In this document: positions 21,601 to 37,412 of the stretch, in pieces | Numbering within the stretch: the first letter of the stretch is position 1 | Layout of the letters: every line of letters begins with the position of its first letter | Assembly: GCF_032854445.1 (NCBI RefSeq) | Contig: NC_088295.1 | Location: 86,575,836-86,639,835 of the forward strand | From: Liolophura sinensis | Taxonomy: Eukaryota; Mollusca; Polyplacophora; Chitonida; Chitonidae | Length of the DNA: 64,000 bases | Direction: 5' to 3' | The notes under the pieces: generated by a model | Databases searched by the model: none | Told to the model about the DNA's origin: nothing | What the model saw: only the letters and a program-made list of their open reading frames with translations | Translations under genes and position numbers: made by a program

Positions 21601-24600
21601 GACCTGTATGTACTTTTGACTGTCACATCATCTGTATGGAAAGAGTGGAAAAATTTTGATAACAGAGGGAAACTGGTTTAGATATATTCATCAGTTTGAG
21701 ATTCTGTTCAGTTTTACTAGAGGGAGATAGATTACGAGTCACACTCACAGGAAATACATTAACGAGTCACTCTTATCTACATTTACAATTGTTTTATATA
21801 ATACTTACATGTACAAATAAGGACAAATTCATTTACCAGTGCAAATTGTACAACTATACTTTAGCTAATCTACACATATCAATAAAAATCAGTTATTTTC
21901 AATAAATATCAGTTTATTATACAATTCAAACATTGATATGCTGTCAAATAAACTACATGTAATGGAGTGAATGTACAGATGTGGGGGAATAAAACATGCT
22001 TCGCATTAAATTATGATTCATTGCAACACATTTGGCCACTATAGCATTTCTTTACGGGGAAAGTCGAAAACAACACAACTGAACACCATTTATCTAGCAT
22101 CATCATGCTCAGTTGAAAATCATAATTAGCACCAACTCGATGTTTACAGAAAATGTTTGTCTTAAAACAGCAGTCGTATTCCCCCACGGTGTCAACCATG
22201 AGATAAAACACTAAGAAAAACATAAAACTCTGCAGAAAGAGTAAAGTACAACGGCATGTCTTCAAAACTTTCAGAAACAAGGTAAGTCTGTCATAGTACT
22301 AAAGCACACATCTACATGGCACAATTTATCACAGCCACTAGTCACATGTAAACAGGACAAACTTCATTTCATACACCGTTTTCACATGGTGAAAATTGTT
22401 CTGCAAATCATATGAACTAGGGTTTGTCCTATTGTCATACGGCTAGTTGATCACCACGACAAATTGCTCCGGCAAGATGTATATGGCTTAATCTTAACCA
22501 TAACTGACACACTATTTCACTCATTATTCCCTCTATGATATCTAATAATTACACTCTATGGCAATTTAATTACAACACAACCCTGAATGAGCATGCGCAC
22601 ATTGGAAGAAAAACCCAATCTGTATGCGGTGTACATGCTTAGAATAATCTTAATATTTGGCAACAATACAGTCTCGTCAAGACAAATGAACACAACACAT
22701 AATCATTACAAACACCGTCTGAGTGAACAGATCACTAAATAAACTTTAAACTCCATAATCAATAAATTGTACATTTGGCAGTGGAACTGAGTATGGTACT
22801 GCACTGTTTAACATAATCTATGACTATAACACTATTCTGTTGTAGAAACAAGTTTCGTTCCTGCTGAGATTATCTTACCAGACAGATCAAACAACTTTAA
22901 CAACATCATACCAGTAGAGGGAAACCAACACATTGTATACACATGCACCAAACATGCCTGATGTCAACAAAAACAACAATTACATTCAACAAACAGCAGA
23001 AACCTCATCTTTGGTACACAGCATGTTCAGACAGTGAAGTTAAAAACAGCTTCAACACTATACCACCTTTAACCCTGGATTAGGTAATATTCTACCTGTG
23101 ACAGGATTTATACATGAAAGTGACTCATCTGTTTCAACTCCTGGATCATCTCATTACAGTAATAATGTCTACACTGTTATTCAGAGCTTGGAATTATTAA
23201 CCAGTCAGAAAAATCATACTGTTTCAGTTATGTTGGAATTTGTGTAATACTGTGTAGACATGTGAAAGGTATGGCTGTTAGCTGCAGAAAATGCAATATT
23301 GCAGTTTTTGATGTTGAATTTTGAGCAATACTAAAGTTAAAACCATGAAATGCTTACAAAAATTGTTATCTGAATGTGCAAACATATAGTTATGGGGCTT
23401 GTTCTTTTAAAAGAAAACAAAAGTAAACTGAACTGAACTGTAAGTGATACAGATGGGAAGAATGTGGTGAAGTTTGAACTGAACACTACTTCAGCTGTAC
23501 TGAATCAGTGGGTCATAATGCTGCCATAGTCTATAAATAATTCCATGATATAACACCATAACAAAAGAGAATAACAAAACAACAGTGACATAATAACCAT
23601 CGTAATAATGTAGCAGTAAAATGACATGTGGAGTAATTATTGTGCTTGAGTTACTGTACAGTTTATGTACCCCAGGAGTAAAGTAGTTAGTTGGAGCCTT
23701 CTTCTCAGTATTGCTTAAGTATTATGAATGTATGGTTGGTCAGTTGGACCATAATATGCCTACACCACAAACTTGCGGTCAGTTTATACATGTGCACCAT
23801 ACATTTATACTGTCACATTTAGCAATCACAACAACAACTTTGGTCCTTAAGAAGCATTGTTGACCTGGGTAAGAGGTCAGCTTCAGCCTCTACACAGCGC
23901 TTCCATTCTTAAGCGTTTGTATGGTGGATGGTACAGGCCAGATTGCACTACAATGACAGGTGCTGTCTCTGTCCGCTGCCAAGCTGATGTGTTGCCAACA
24001 GTCCACCATACCTTGGGCAGCACTAGCCCCAGCAGCTACATGTATATGTATATATTACAGTCCACAATCATCACACAGTGGCTGTCCACTGTCACTGCAC
24101 AGCTTTAGCTGGATTACACAGTCCATGCTTACAAGCAGTACACACCCATTAGGCGCATAACAGTACAGACGCCACGACAGCACAACTAACATGCACTTAT
24201 GTAACACCAGGCACAATGAGGAGGCGGGGAAGGGGGTGGTGGGCTGGGCACACCCACTACGAAGTCGGTAGGCAGAAGAAGGGAAAGCACGAGTCATTTA
24301 TCACATTGCTGTTCATATGTCTCTGGCCCCGTTTGCAGGGCGGACAATAAACCTATAGCACTTTTGAGGTATAACGCTGGTGAAGTGTCTGTCAGTTTGT
24401 ATTGTCATCATGTCTCCAGAAGTGCTCCCGGTCCACACCACGCACACTCTGTTTCCCGCCCCACGGTGACCCGGTTTGCTCTGGGAACAGGTCGCTGGCC
24501 CATGGGGTGTTCTGCCAGCGTCATCCCGTACCGCGCGCAGGCACCCCGCCCCGGTAGCCACACTTCTGACAGACAAGAAACACGCCAAGTGTCCGACAGT

Positions 24601-27600
24601 TGCAGTACTTGCGAAACATCCGCCGCCTAACTTTACAATACTTGCGCAGCATTCTATCGACAGGTGTAAAAGCCTCAATGGAATTTCTTATCTCACCTGA
24701 ATCATGGCAGCCACTGCCGTCGTCAAAACAAAAACGAACGTCCGTTTTCATGAAACTAGATTTCATCATGTCTGGCTTGGGAACGCTGGCTCGACACACA
24801 AAGCGGAAACGCTGTTCGAAGAAGCCTCCCTTGGTCTTGTTGGTTTGTACCCAGGGACTCCAGTGAGTTGTCTTCTTTAGAACTGAAACAATACAGTTTT
24901 CATTCTGTGACATTGAGCACATACACTGGCTTTGTAATTTTTTGGGGATGTTATTTAGCGTCATATTCAAGAATACTTGTATAATGCTGCCTATTATGTT
25001 GATGGTCGAGGAAACTGGGGTGTTCAGAGAAAACCACCAGCCTATAATAACAAGTTATAATGGCAAACTTTTCCACGTGTAACAGTTCATACTGGTAAAA
25101 GATAAGTGTCTTCAGTGTCTTTCACATAAGCTGACATCTTATTGTCACGAAGGCCACCAGAATAATCAACATTGTGTTCATATGTACATCAGAAGTTAAG
25201 CAATTAGTGCAGTGTTGTTCTCAGTGAAACAAGTATTTTGACTCATACATTTTTTACTTTGCCTTTGCCATTCGAGCAGCCAAATTAAAACTGAAGAGCA
25301 ATTTGTGACATTAAAGGACAATCAAATATGTGTCACACATGGATCTTTAGAAATTCTTCACAGCTTTTGTTAAATTCTTGACACCTGTGATCAGATTATT
25401 CGAAGAAATCCACTTTGTGAGCACATTTTCTCCAGCTCAATTTGGGCAGGATTCAACAAACTTACCATCGCAGCTGTGAGGGTTACACATACGCCACTCC
25501 TTCTGGTTGCCCACACACTGCTGCGTCTTTCCCCCGCGTCGTGTCCTGTCGCAGATGCGCCTGCGTGTCTGAATGCCTCCATTACACCTGGCCGTGCACT
25601 GACTCCAGGCTGACCAACTAGACCAGTTACCGTGAACAGGTTCTTCTGAAAACACAGAGGCATGTCAAAAGTTATAACACATTCCTCAAGGATACGTTGC
25701 TTTTCAACTCAGAATTAAGAGGCTGGAACTACAATATTATCCAATAATAATTCATCACAGTCCAGGAATTCGGCCAGTTTTGTTCTAAACAACTCAAAGA
25801 ATAGTGTGTTTCACAACACATAGAATCTAAAATTCACACGATCAGTCAAAATGTCCATACTGAGATCTGGTATTACAGATGTGCATGTGATGGAGCACTG
25901 ATATGACTCCTGCAATACCATAATGATATATATTGTATGTGACCAGAATATGTTTTCTTAAAAACAAACTTGAAAAAAAAAAAAAAATAAAAAAAAAAAA
26001 AAATAAATAAAAAATAAAAAAAAAAATAAAAATAAAAAAAAATTTCCATACAGAGGACTTTATGCTCATTTTAATTTCTACCATTTCTTCCCCTTGTTAT
26101 GTATGACTATTTAACGTTTTCATGTACTGTTAGTCTGCGGGCCTTTGTGTTATATGTTATAAGCATAACAGGCCCTGTTATATATGTACAGCGCAGACCT
26201 GGCCGAAAGCACCTTGTTCAGTGCTCTGTTTATTTAACTAACTGTTCATTGGCTGTTAACTCTGTGTCTAAAAATAGTTGAATCCACCTGGCACGTATAT
26301 AAGCCGTGTTTTCTGTGCAGAGGAGAGGTATTTTTGTTGCATCCACTGGGAGCCAGGAGAGTGTGCGACGCTCTCGTATCAAGTCCATTATTTTGATATG
26401 AGCTGGTGATGCCAGTTTCATTTGGGAGGACAGATTTTTATGCCGGCACCGTTTGTGTACCACAGTTGTACTGATGTCTGGTTTATGTGAATTTCTGCGG
26501 AAGTCACGTTTATTGGTGTTCGGATCTTTATTATGATTATACAGTGTTGACTGTGTAATTTGTTTAACATGCTGACCTCACCTGACCGACAAGGTCGTCA
26601 AGGGCTCTAAACTGAAGTTTACAGTTTTGTAAAGGACGTTCGTTTTGCCACAAGGTGACATTACTCTACGTCTCTGAACGGCTCGTTTGTGAGTTTCTGC
26701 GGGAAACTGTTCTAAAGTGGATTATACCTCCATGCCTGTATTTACCCTGTGTTGTGCTCTGCGGGTGTGACGTCATTCAAAGGCTTGACTGTTCCAGTTC
26801 TGTGTAACCTGTGTACTGTGTTCGCGTTCGCTATCCTGGCGAAGTACCTGTCTAGGACAATTTGTGACTTGTGTGAATTGTGTGTTTATCCCATGGTCTT
26901 TACGTTGGATCTCCTGGAACACGTTCCTTGGGATGAAAAGGTGTACTGGAAACTTTTAAAGACCGGTAATACTGATGTGTATGTTTTTTATGTTGTTGTT
27001 GTTGAACTGTCTGTAAAACTGTACGTCTCATTTTATATATAAAGCATTGTTTACATTGTAATATTGAGTCACTGAGTCTGTTTTCTGTTGCTGTTTTCAA
27101 TACCGTAACACCCTTCAAATGTCACCATTACAATCAAGCTTACCTGGGCAGGGTGAGTTTCCCACACAGTAGATCTCGTCCCTCTCTGGCCCCACACAGA
27201 TCCTGCCCCCATGGGCTGGGGGCGGGTTACCACACCAGCGCTGACGAGACTGGATGGCTGTACCACAAGTCCGGGAGCAGCTGGACCAATGGGACCAGGA
27301 CGTCCATTCTCCATTCACTACAAGAAGAAGACATGCACACTGTTAATGTACAAGTCTCTGCTTCATGCAATTCTATATGGAGGTGAAAACCTGTTACTTT
27401 GTTAACAAATACTGCTGAATAATTTCTGACAATCAGGCCTACTCAGCTAGCAAATAATGAAATGCTACAGAGGTGATATTACAATACCTTCTTTCATCAG
27501 TCATCTAAAAAACAGTCACTTCACAGTTTCAAAATAATATAATACCATTACCCAGCCACAACAAATATACTCAGCAAGGTAATTCAAACAGACAGCATGA

Positions 27601-30600
27601 AGAGAGAAAGTCTTACCTGTACAGTTTGTCACCTGCACACTTGAACCCACACATGACCTCCCACCAAAAAAGGGCTTTGGGTTATCACAGGCCCTGGTTC
27701 TACACCAGCACTGCTCACCTGGCTTGGAGTGGCCAACCTGCTGACAACGAGCCCAGTCTGTCCATCTACTCCAACCACCGTCCACTGTAGCGAAAAAGCA
27801 TATGTGTGGTCAAGTAACCACGACACCGTTATGATCTTATTTATTTATTTATTTCATTTGTTTTTAATGTCGTATTCAAGGATATTTCACTCATACAATG
27901 GCGGCCAGCATTCTGGTGGAGGGAAATCCACAGCCATCTGCATGCCATGTATGACCGTGTACCATGTATGACCGATGAGGAAGCCAGCATGATTAGATTC
28001 ACAAATCTATGAGTAGTATAGTTTTTTTATCATATTGTATGATGATTTACATCACATACTGGTTCAGTGTTCATACATTTATCTGATTATTCTTTTAATG
28101 CAATTCTCAGGATTTTTATTTAAACGATGACTGTCAGTTTTATGGGCATTTAATACACAAACAGCATGATTATAACATGGCTAAGCCACTGAAAATCTGC
28201 ACTCGGTAATCACACCTATACACCTTCACACCAAGCATACCTGGGTGTTCTAATATTGGGCAGCTATTGATATGTTGATGCCAGTAGTGGACATGTGGGT
28301 TACCCCCAGGGGCAGTGGTGCAGGCCTTGTAGAAACTGTCCCAGCCACAGTAAGGATCCATGGCCTGGATACACAGACTGTAACATGCACACAGGAAATG
28401 AAAATACAATATTAACATCATCAATAATGCCATGAAAACACCCACTAACTAATCGATCTGCTATTCACACTTTACCATATAAGAATGGTCAGTGAGTACA
28501 AAATCATGTGAAGTTAAATTAAGGGATTTACCAAATATCATACTAAAACTTTCACATGGCATTGCACGAGTTTAGTTCTGCAGGGCAACAAATTACAGGA
28601 AATTAAGATGATTTACTGTTAGCGGAATAGAGAAAGTTTTCTTCAGATGAGAGAAGGCTTTCTGGCAAAGGGTTTGAGATACTGAATGACAATGTATTGA
28701 TTAACGTAGTATGTCAAGCAATTCTCTACTTTGTAAATAAAGCTTATCAGTGGGTACAAGAGTAATAAGACATTATTAATAAAATTATAAAGTACAAAAA
28801 ATTTCAATCTTGACCACATCAAAACTATTACTACTTCTTAACATAAGATAATTGACAGATGACTGAACCATTCATGTTTTGTGCTCTTCTAAATCCTTAT
28901 ACTTACTCTCTGGTTTTGAACCGTTCACAGCGATGGACGGGTACCCTGAGCACCTTTTGTGTGGTACTGACAAACAGGACAGACTGTAACGTAATGACAT
29001 CATACACACGTTATCACAAACAGATGATTGGTATAAAGGTAACCAGCCCATAGGCTACAATATCACAAACATAATATTACATGCACAAGCACATGTATAG
29101 TGTAACCATACAGTTTTTTTAAGTAATATATATGTAGGTGTTTGTGTGTATCATGCCAGAATTCAACCCCTTGATAAGAGCTATGCACTGAGCTTCCTGA
29201 GTTCAACACCTTGATCAAAGCTATGTACTGAGGTTCCTGAGTTCAACATCCTGATCAATACCAAGTATTGGGGTTCCTGCCGGAATTCAACACCTTGATC
29301 AGTGCAATGCAATGATGTTCCTGAGTTCAACACCTTGATCAAAAGATATGTAGTGAGCTTCCTCTGTCGAACACTTTCATCAATGCTACGCTGTGAGGTT
29401 TTCAAATTCAATGCCTTGCCTGCTTGTAGTAATGAGACATCAAAGGCTTTCTAAACCGTGCTGACTGAACTCACTGCCTTCCTATATTTGCTATCCATTT
29501 CCAATCAGTGAAACCTCACTGCAGTTGCCAACCATCATTCTGAGAATTTTAATCAACAGGTTTTGAAACCTAAAGTAAATTACACTAGCACCAATCCATC
29601 ACTGAGCATGTAGATATACACACCTTATCTTTTAAGATCTGTATTGATTTCATTTTCTCCTTGGAATCAGATGGAATGATGGTCATCTCTTCAATCAGAC
29701 ATGTTGTGTTGGTTCCTGGTAGTTGAACCATCTTCTGGACCTTCCCGTTCCAAGCGGACACGAAGACCACAGCAAATGTCTGGTGATGCTTACCCTGGAC
29801 GTGGTCAACCACAATCTGGTCCCACCTATAGAAAAGCAACAACTTTGTACACAAACATTTAATAATATGGTCAATTTATATACATCTACTTATGAGGCAA
29901 CTTATAACTCTTAATTAATATATGGAAGACCAGTTTGTTGAAGTTTTTGGTGCCATTGGCAGAAAAACTTTTGCCGATATATATCTACAAAAATCTTAAT
30001 TATTAAGGCCGAAAAACTCCAAAAACTATGGTAAACAACCAAAAATTTCCCCCATGACCAAGTTGCACATTCTGCCCTGATTGTGAGTTCTGCTGAACTT
30101 AAAAAGGTGTTTTGAGTCCGGATTGTTTGGATGATAGGATGACATCCTACTGGAAATATATTTCAGCACCAAAAGTAATACTTTGTATCATTTATTTGCC
30201 TCAAAAAATGAACTTTGTGGCATGACATGTGAGGTCATTTACCATACATGTATATAGGCTACACCCACTCCTCTAGGTACATCCAAAATTAGTGCATTTA
30301 TGAATTGCAAATGGTTTAAAATAAAACTAAAACAGTGAATCATAAATTTGCTAGTGCTGGCACAGGCACAGTACTCTACTTTATGATGCTTTATCAGTAG
30401 AAATGGAGGCACCAAGAAACAGATGGGGGCAACTTTCAGGATGAGGTAATACTGTACCCTATTAATTCATAACCTGGAAATCCTGGATTAATACTGCTTT
30501 GAACTCATATAGGTAATTGTATGTGGGTTCAATGCCAATACAGAAATTGAGGTTTCATAAGAATTCAGGCCTCTCGCTGGCGGTCTTTTGTTCTGACTGG

Positions 30601-33600
30601 TACTGCCAATGATCTTACAGATTTACAGCTGTAGATGAGTTCTCTTATTTTACCTCTCATTGAAGCCCACTAGCAAAGGGTTGACTTCCAGAGGCTGAAT
30701 GGCTCTGTCCATGAGCTGATATTTCATGGCATGTACTTCATTGTTGGCATTCTGGTGAGATCGCTTCCTGGTTTCACTCTTTGAGGTACACTGAAAACAG
30801 CATAAGTCATAAATCAACTTCAAAAACTAATCAACAAGCACAACCTTTCCATTCTTCTAAGTTTTTTGAGGCCTTGTCTGCTCCATTTAGTCAATATACA
30901 TACAACTGTAACAGGGATGCACAGTATCTTTTTTCTCACATGTTTACTTGATATACTGAACATTATGGCACTGTTTTTCTTTTCCGAATAAATTGAGAGC
31001 AAATTGTACTTTTTTGCTTTGGCACTACAAGTATTAATCATGAAATCAGGGGAATTACAGTACAAATCATGTTTGTCTTCATTCAGGGTTTAATGTCACC
31101 TTCAGCATTATGTTGGTGATATTAATTACAACATGTCTCCTTGTAGGAGGATAGTCCCAGTGACTACCTTATTGGAGCGCTGGACACAATAATGCCCTGG
31201 TCCTGTTAGAGAATACAGACACCCACTGGGTTGACATGGCATACCTGGCATAATTCATATTCCGTTGAGCCCCAAGTGAAAAAGTACCAAGCATTTCATG
31301 TCCAAAGTCATAAAAATGATCTTACTCTAATCTTTTGTTTGCAATCATATTATTCTACAACAAATCCAAAAACTAGTTAAACACATTATTTGAATTATAT
31401 TTACATCAAACCCCTTTCCCACAATGTAAATGTAACATTATCAGACAAGTACAAAATCAGTGATGCAGTGAAGAACTCTCCACAGAGTTGTCTCCCATGT
31501 ACCGGAGTGTCCTCAATCAGAGTGTTGACATGTTTGTGGTCTACCTCAACCTTGTAAGCTTGAACACCTCAAGAGCCACATACAGCTTATAGGCCCTACA
31601 TATACATAACCAGGGAGGCACCAGGGGTTAGAGGAGTAAGGTAGTACCAGATGTCATAATAAAGATCATTTCCTCCAAATATTTACATTAATCTCTAAAA
31701 TAAGCAAGAGGACTGAGGTAAGCTCAACACACAGGACAACATCCCCTACTGTTTTTTGGGGGGATGTTCCTCTACAAAGCTGCACAGTAAGGGAAATGGT
31801 GTAATTTCAACCAACAGTGCACACCCAGTAGGGAAATACCCAATGCATTTTTTTTAGGGAGATACTGTTTTTAAGCACAGCAGTGTGCACATTTTGCTGG
31901 AAAGAGGGTATAAGAGGCAAACATCACTCGTCGGGCACATGCATCTACATGAAGAATCCAGATGCTAAAAACAGAGAGAAGGTAAACACTGCAGTTTAAC
32001 AAAGCTCATGTCATGTTGACCATTGTATGGCACAAGCAGACTGACAAATAAGGGATGTACACAGCTGGTGATGTACAGAAAGTAGACACCTTTCACAAGA
32101 GCACATTCCAGCAGCTGTTACAAGGATCTCAAGGTTACTCTGCCTTTATAGGGTTACACTGCTTTCAGGATCCTCCCCCACCACAGGGGCAACAGAGAAA
32201 TGGCCCTAAGGTGATGTCACACTGTCATTTGTATGGTAGTAAGCTCAGCTCAACATTCCAAACGAAGCTGTTAATAATATTTCTTTGCAATTCACACAAA
32301 GAGTGTAAATCGTTGATAACAAAGAGTGTAAATCGTTGATAACAAAGAGTCTAAATTGTTGATAGCACAGAGTGTAAATCATTGATAGCAAAGAGTGTAA
32401 ATTGTTGATAACAAAGAGTGTAAATCGTTGATAACAATGATGTTGTTTCACATTTCTTGAATATGATTCTCTACACAACTTGTCAAAATTAATGAAATTG
32501 TTGTTTCTTGACAAATTAGGCCATACGGATTCTTCTCATGGCAGTTCTGCAGATTTTACTCCAGAACTATCAATACGATATGATTTACTGCTAAAACTAC
32601 CCTCATATCTCAATCACTTCAAGACATATCAAATCATAGTATATACACTGAAAGCTAGGATTCCTGAGGAAATGAGGATACAAAAATACAAAAAATACAA
32701 AAAACACAAATACATGTACCACCAAAAACAAATGAACCAGCATAGGTTGTTAGGTACACGGTTCTTTGCATGCTTTAGTTTGTTGATGACTTACAGTTTT
32801 CATGGGTTTGGGGTTAGTGTGAGCTTCCCAAGCTGACTTGGCATTCTCCTGGTGTTTATAAGGGCCAGTAAAAGAGAGGTGTAGTGACGTCATGTTGTAA
32901 GCGCAAACGGCAGAACCAGGGACACTGTTACTGTGAACACACAAAACATTCCCAGAGTTTATAGAAAATCAGGAATAGCACATTCAGACCAAAGCATCTG
33001 ATCAGTATAGCATAATAAGTATTTGAAGTACAAATCACCTCGAGAGATAGAAGGCAACAAATTCAAGCTATTAAGCTACATACAGCCATCCTGTATCCTG
33101 TTTTTTTAATAATGCTTAGCCTTATGATGAACTAAAAATATGCCACAGAGCAAATGAATAACTCAGATAAAATCTGATCTTATGGACCAGCTATCGCAAA
33201 AAGACCAGTCCTCCAATTATCTTTTCTGTGTAGTGTACCACACAATGCATTCACCATTCCCATCATCAACTCAGTTATGTCATACAGATCATAGTTCACA
33301 GACACACCTGGGTCTCTGAAGTCATATTCTGACAGAGGATAGATTAATTTATTGATTTATATAATTACTTTTATATGCCACAGAAAAGAATATTTCACAT
33401 AATATTAGGTTTGGTTTTAAATTTCAATTTCAGGTTTATGAGACAACCAAAATAAAGAAAGAATGGAGGAAACCCTAATGCAGTGCCAAACTTCCTGCCA
33501 AAACCCCACCAGCATTATAACATGTAACCACACCAACAAAAGTTCAATTCAAACATGCAATCTCATTAACACTAGTTTCTGGTCTCTAACCAGAGCAAGC

Positions 33601-36600
33601 TACATCACTTAGCTGACAATACCAACAATGTAAGCCTATACAAGATTATAGCCATCAGTTTTTAGGCCTAACGCAAACTGTTTACACTGATTCCATTCGG
33701 TTTATAGGACAATGCTGGATGAAGACAGCAGCTCACCTTGGGGTTGTGAACACCGCATAGAAAAGATCTTCTTCTGGCATGTAAAAAGTGCTCTGAATCT
33801 CATCAAAGTAGAAGGGGTATTCTCCAGGGATTGAACAGTTTAACCTTGCCTTCAGGAAGGTCGTCCAGTTGTCCTCAAACAAGAACTGGCCACCATTATC
33901 AGTCTGAAAACGTCGCATAGAAAACATGCCAATTAAACACCAGCCATCTTTTTTCTCTAATATTTTTATTATATTGGTACTTATAATTTGCAGGCAAAGG
34001 TTAAACTGACTTAAATATAAATGACAGCAAACATGATTGCTGTCAGATTTTAAACAATTAAGTGATGCTATTTATAACACTAGAACACGCTAAGAAACTT
34101 GCTTGGACAAGATGAACGTAATTAACAAATTCTGCATCATACATGCAGATGACATGTACCGTATGAGTTCAGTTGTACTGTATGAAACTACAAGCAGGCA
34201 TTCATCAACACAATGTAGCTTGGAAACATACAGGATTCAACTTAATGGGCAATTGACAGCATCAATCAGCTTATTATGAATCCTGAAATGGACATTAGCC
34301 TACCAGGTGTAATCACACTTACCTTGCACAGACGGGCCACCCGAGAAAACACTTTCTGCAAAAGACCAATTAAAATTGAAATTAGAGAACTAGGGGAAAT
34401 GCATGTTGTATCTTGCCGCTAAGTAAATTGTAAAATGAAGGTATGAGTGTTTTATCTATTTATACAGTGACCCTTACCCCTCCCCCTCCATTTGCTCTTA
34501 CCATACTGCTGGTCACCATCGCATAAGTGAAATATTCTTGAGTACGAAGTAAAACAGCAATCAAATAAAATAAATAAATATACAGTGACCAGGACAATTA
34601 AGGCTACAATTAGACAACTGGAGCCTCATGCGCAACACTACTGTAGTCTAAGTTGATTGTGACTATAAGAGGAACTTGTCAACATGGTAGTTACGATCAA
34701 CTTAGTCCATGGTGCAACTGGCCACAGGGGGGCAATACATATCGGCCTTTACATGTATTTTAATTCTAAATGCTTCTATGCTTGGAATTTTATGACCAGG
34801 CCATTAAAGGCCAAAGGGCCAATATGTGTCATCCTACACATGATATTTATTTATTTATTTATTTGATTGGTGTTTTACACCGTACTCAAGAATATTTCAC
34901 TTATACGATGGCGGCCAACATTATGGTGGGAGGAAACCGGGCAGAGCCCGGGGGAAACCCACAACCATCCGCAGGCTGTTGGCAGACCTTCCCACTTACG
35001 GCCGGAGAGGAAGCCAGCATGAGGTGGACTTGAACTCACAGCGATCGCATTGGTAAGAGGCTCCTGGGTCATTACGCTGTGCTAGCGCGCTAACCAACTG
35101 AGCCACGGAGGCCCCCCCTTACACATGTACATTATACACTGATAATGTAGATAACTCAATGTACAAGTGTTTAATTAGTTACATTGACCAAGGCCAACGT
35201 CAGAGACTCTGGGGCCAATATGTGTCAAACTATACATGTACATCAACAGTAAACTCAGTGTACAAGTGTTTAATTAGTTACATTGACCAAGGCCAACATC
35301 AGAGACTCTGGTGCCAATACGTGTCAAACTATACATGTACATCAACAGTAAACTCTGTGTACAAGTGTTAAATTTCTTACATTAACCAAGCTGATCAAGA
35401 CTGAAGTTAAAGAGCTTGTAAACTCAATGTACGAGTGTTTTACCCTGACTATGCCTACCTATAATTACTGTCACAAACAGACACTACTGGTCAGGCTAAA
35501 GTATCTAATGTTACACTTAGATGAATTAAATATAAGACCAGTGAGTAAACCGGGAACACGCAAGACAGCCATTGTGTGGGCCATGGCTTAATGCAGTCTA
35601 CATTTACAGGAGAGCTTAATGTCAGAGACCGCATACACACCTACATCTCCATCCTCTAATTACTTACTCCAACAGCCGTGAATACTTAATAAGAGCACTT
35701 CATCGCTGAAGTTGAGATTTACCACACGCAACAGAAACTCAAAAGTACGGTGCAAGTTTGATTAATCATTTGTTTAAATTTAAACTGATTAAACCTGCCA
35801 GGGGCACCATCTCTTTTTCTTTACCTTTCCGCAATTGATGTATTCTATAGCTGCCTCCTTGAAGAAAAAGTATACAAAGTCATCAATTTCATAAGCGGAT
35901 ACGAACTCGGGTTCTGAAATGGAAGACAAAAAATGGTGACAGACATGAAATCAGTTACAATAGATTTATGAGATTTTATGATATATTGCAGGGACAATCT
36001 ATGATGCATTACACTGATAAAGAACATATGATAAAATGATGAATGTATAGTAGATGTAGTTGTACACAGTGATGGCCATGGATGATGACAGTGACTAAGG
36101 CGCCCTCACTTAACACAAGAACTATGTATCACTAAAATGACTCAGAAGTAATTTAGCCTGTTTATAACAGGAGACCAGAGACAATAAACGACAAGTCAGG
36201 CAAATAATCTACCCCATAATGTTACAGTGTGACGGGAGATTCCTGAAGCAATCTGACTGGGTAATTACAGAGACACCCCTGGACCATGTGTGGGGTTTGC
36301 AGCGATAACAGGTCGTAACACTGGACAGCAGTAAAGCTGTCCCTTCCCCTGGAGGGACTAACTAATGTATGACCTCATATTACATCCACCAGGGATGCCA
36401 CAGTACTAACTATAACACCTCCTCTCTTCTCCCTTATTTTACTACAGTTAAAACCTTGAAAATCTGTCTGCAGCCCAGATGAGCTAGGTATAAAACACAT
36501 AGAACACTCTAAGTTAATGCTTGAAGTTTTTTCCCCCTGGGCTTTACTTCACAGTTGTAACTCATTACCACCTTGGTTACTGCACTTAAGATGCTGTTCG

Positions 36601-37364
36601 TCCACAGATAACCCTATCTCAATCTGTCCCTTTTGGCACTTCTCTTGTTCAAATTTGACAACCACTGTTTTTGATTTTCTTGCCAGAAGAAAAAAAAAAC
36701 ATTAAAAACCCTAAAAAGTTCCAGCTCAAGCTGTTTGACACCCACACACATGATCAAGTGTTTAAGAGCCTTTCTACATAACACTGTCTACACAAAATCT
36801 GTGTATGTGAAGTTCACTTGCCTATTGTGAACTTTCTCCCATTTTTTCATTCCAGCTGGGAAACTCTTTTTTGACAACTGTTTTTATAAAGTTACAGAGA
36901 CTATAATGGCAATGTAATCCGCACAGCTAATTCTTAACAATTCCTTTCCATCAAGGAAATGGTGTGCTCAATCAAACATTTTAAGTTTTTTTTATTTTCA
37001 CCCAAAACCTGCAGATCTCCTTGCCTCAAAACTGATCTTTATCTACAATGCATGTAAAAATTTCCCCTGCTGCACCTTTAACAGTCCCCCACAGCCCATT
37101 GGACATGTATTCCCCACTACTCCATCCAATCAAATGTCACATTTTACAGCACTGGATTAAAGTGAAAATTTAGTTATCCTGATGTATGCTATAATTCAGT
37201 CAATCACTCTAAAAATTAACATGAAACTTTTAATGCCATTACTACTTTTAATATCCCATCAGTTATAGTTATTCCATCAGTTATAGTTATTCCATCAGTT
37301 ACAGTTATTCCGTCAGTTACTTGTCTTCATTATGATAATGATATAAGATCTATTAAATACATAC

Positions 37365-37412
<48 letters not shown>

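Noticed and set aside
26749-27042. 97-codon open frame with hydrophobic stretches
   Set aside because: It lies wholly inside the solo LTR and shows no retroviral or cellular motif.
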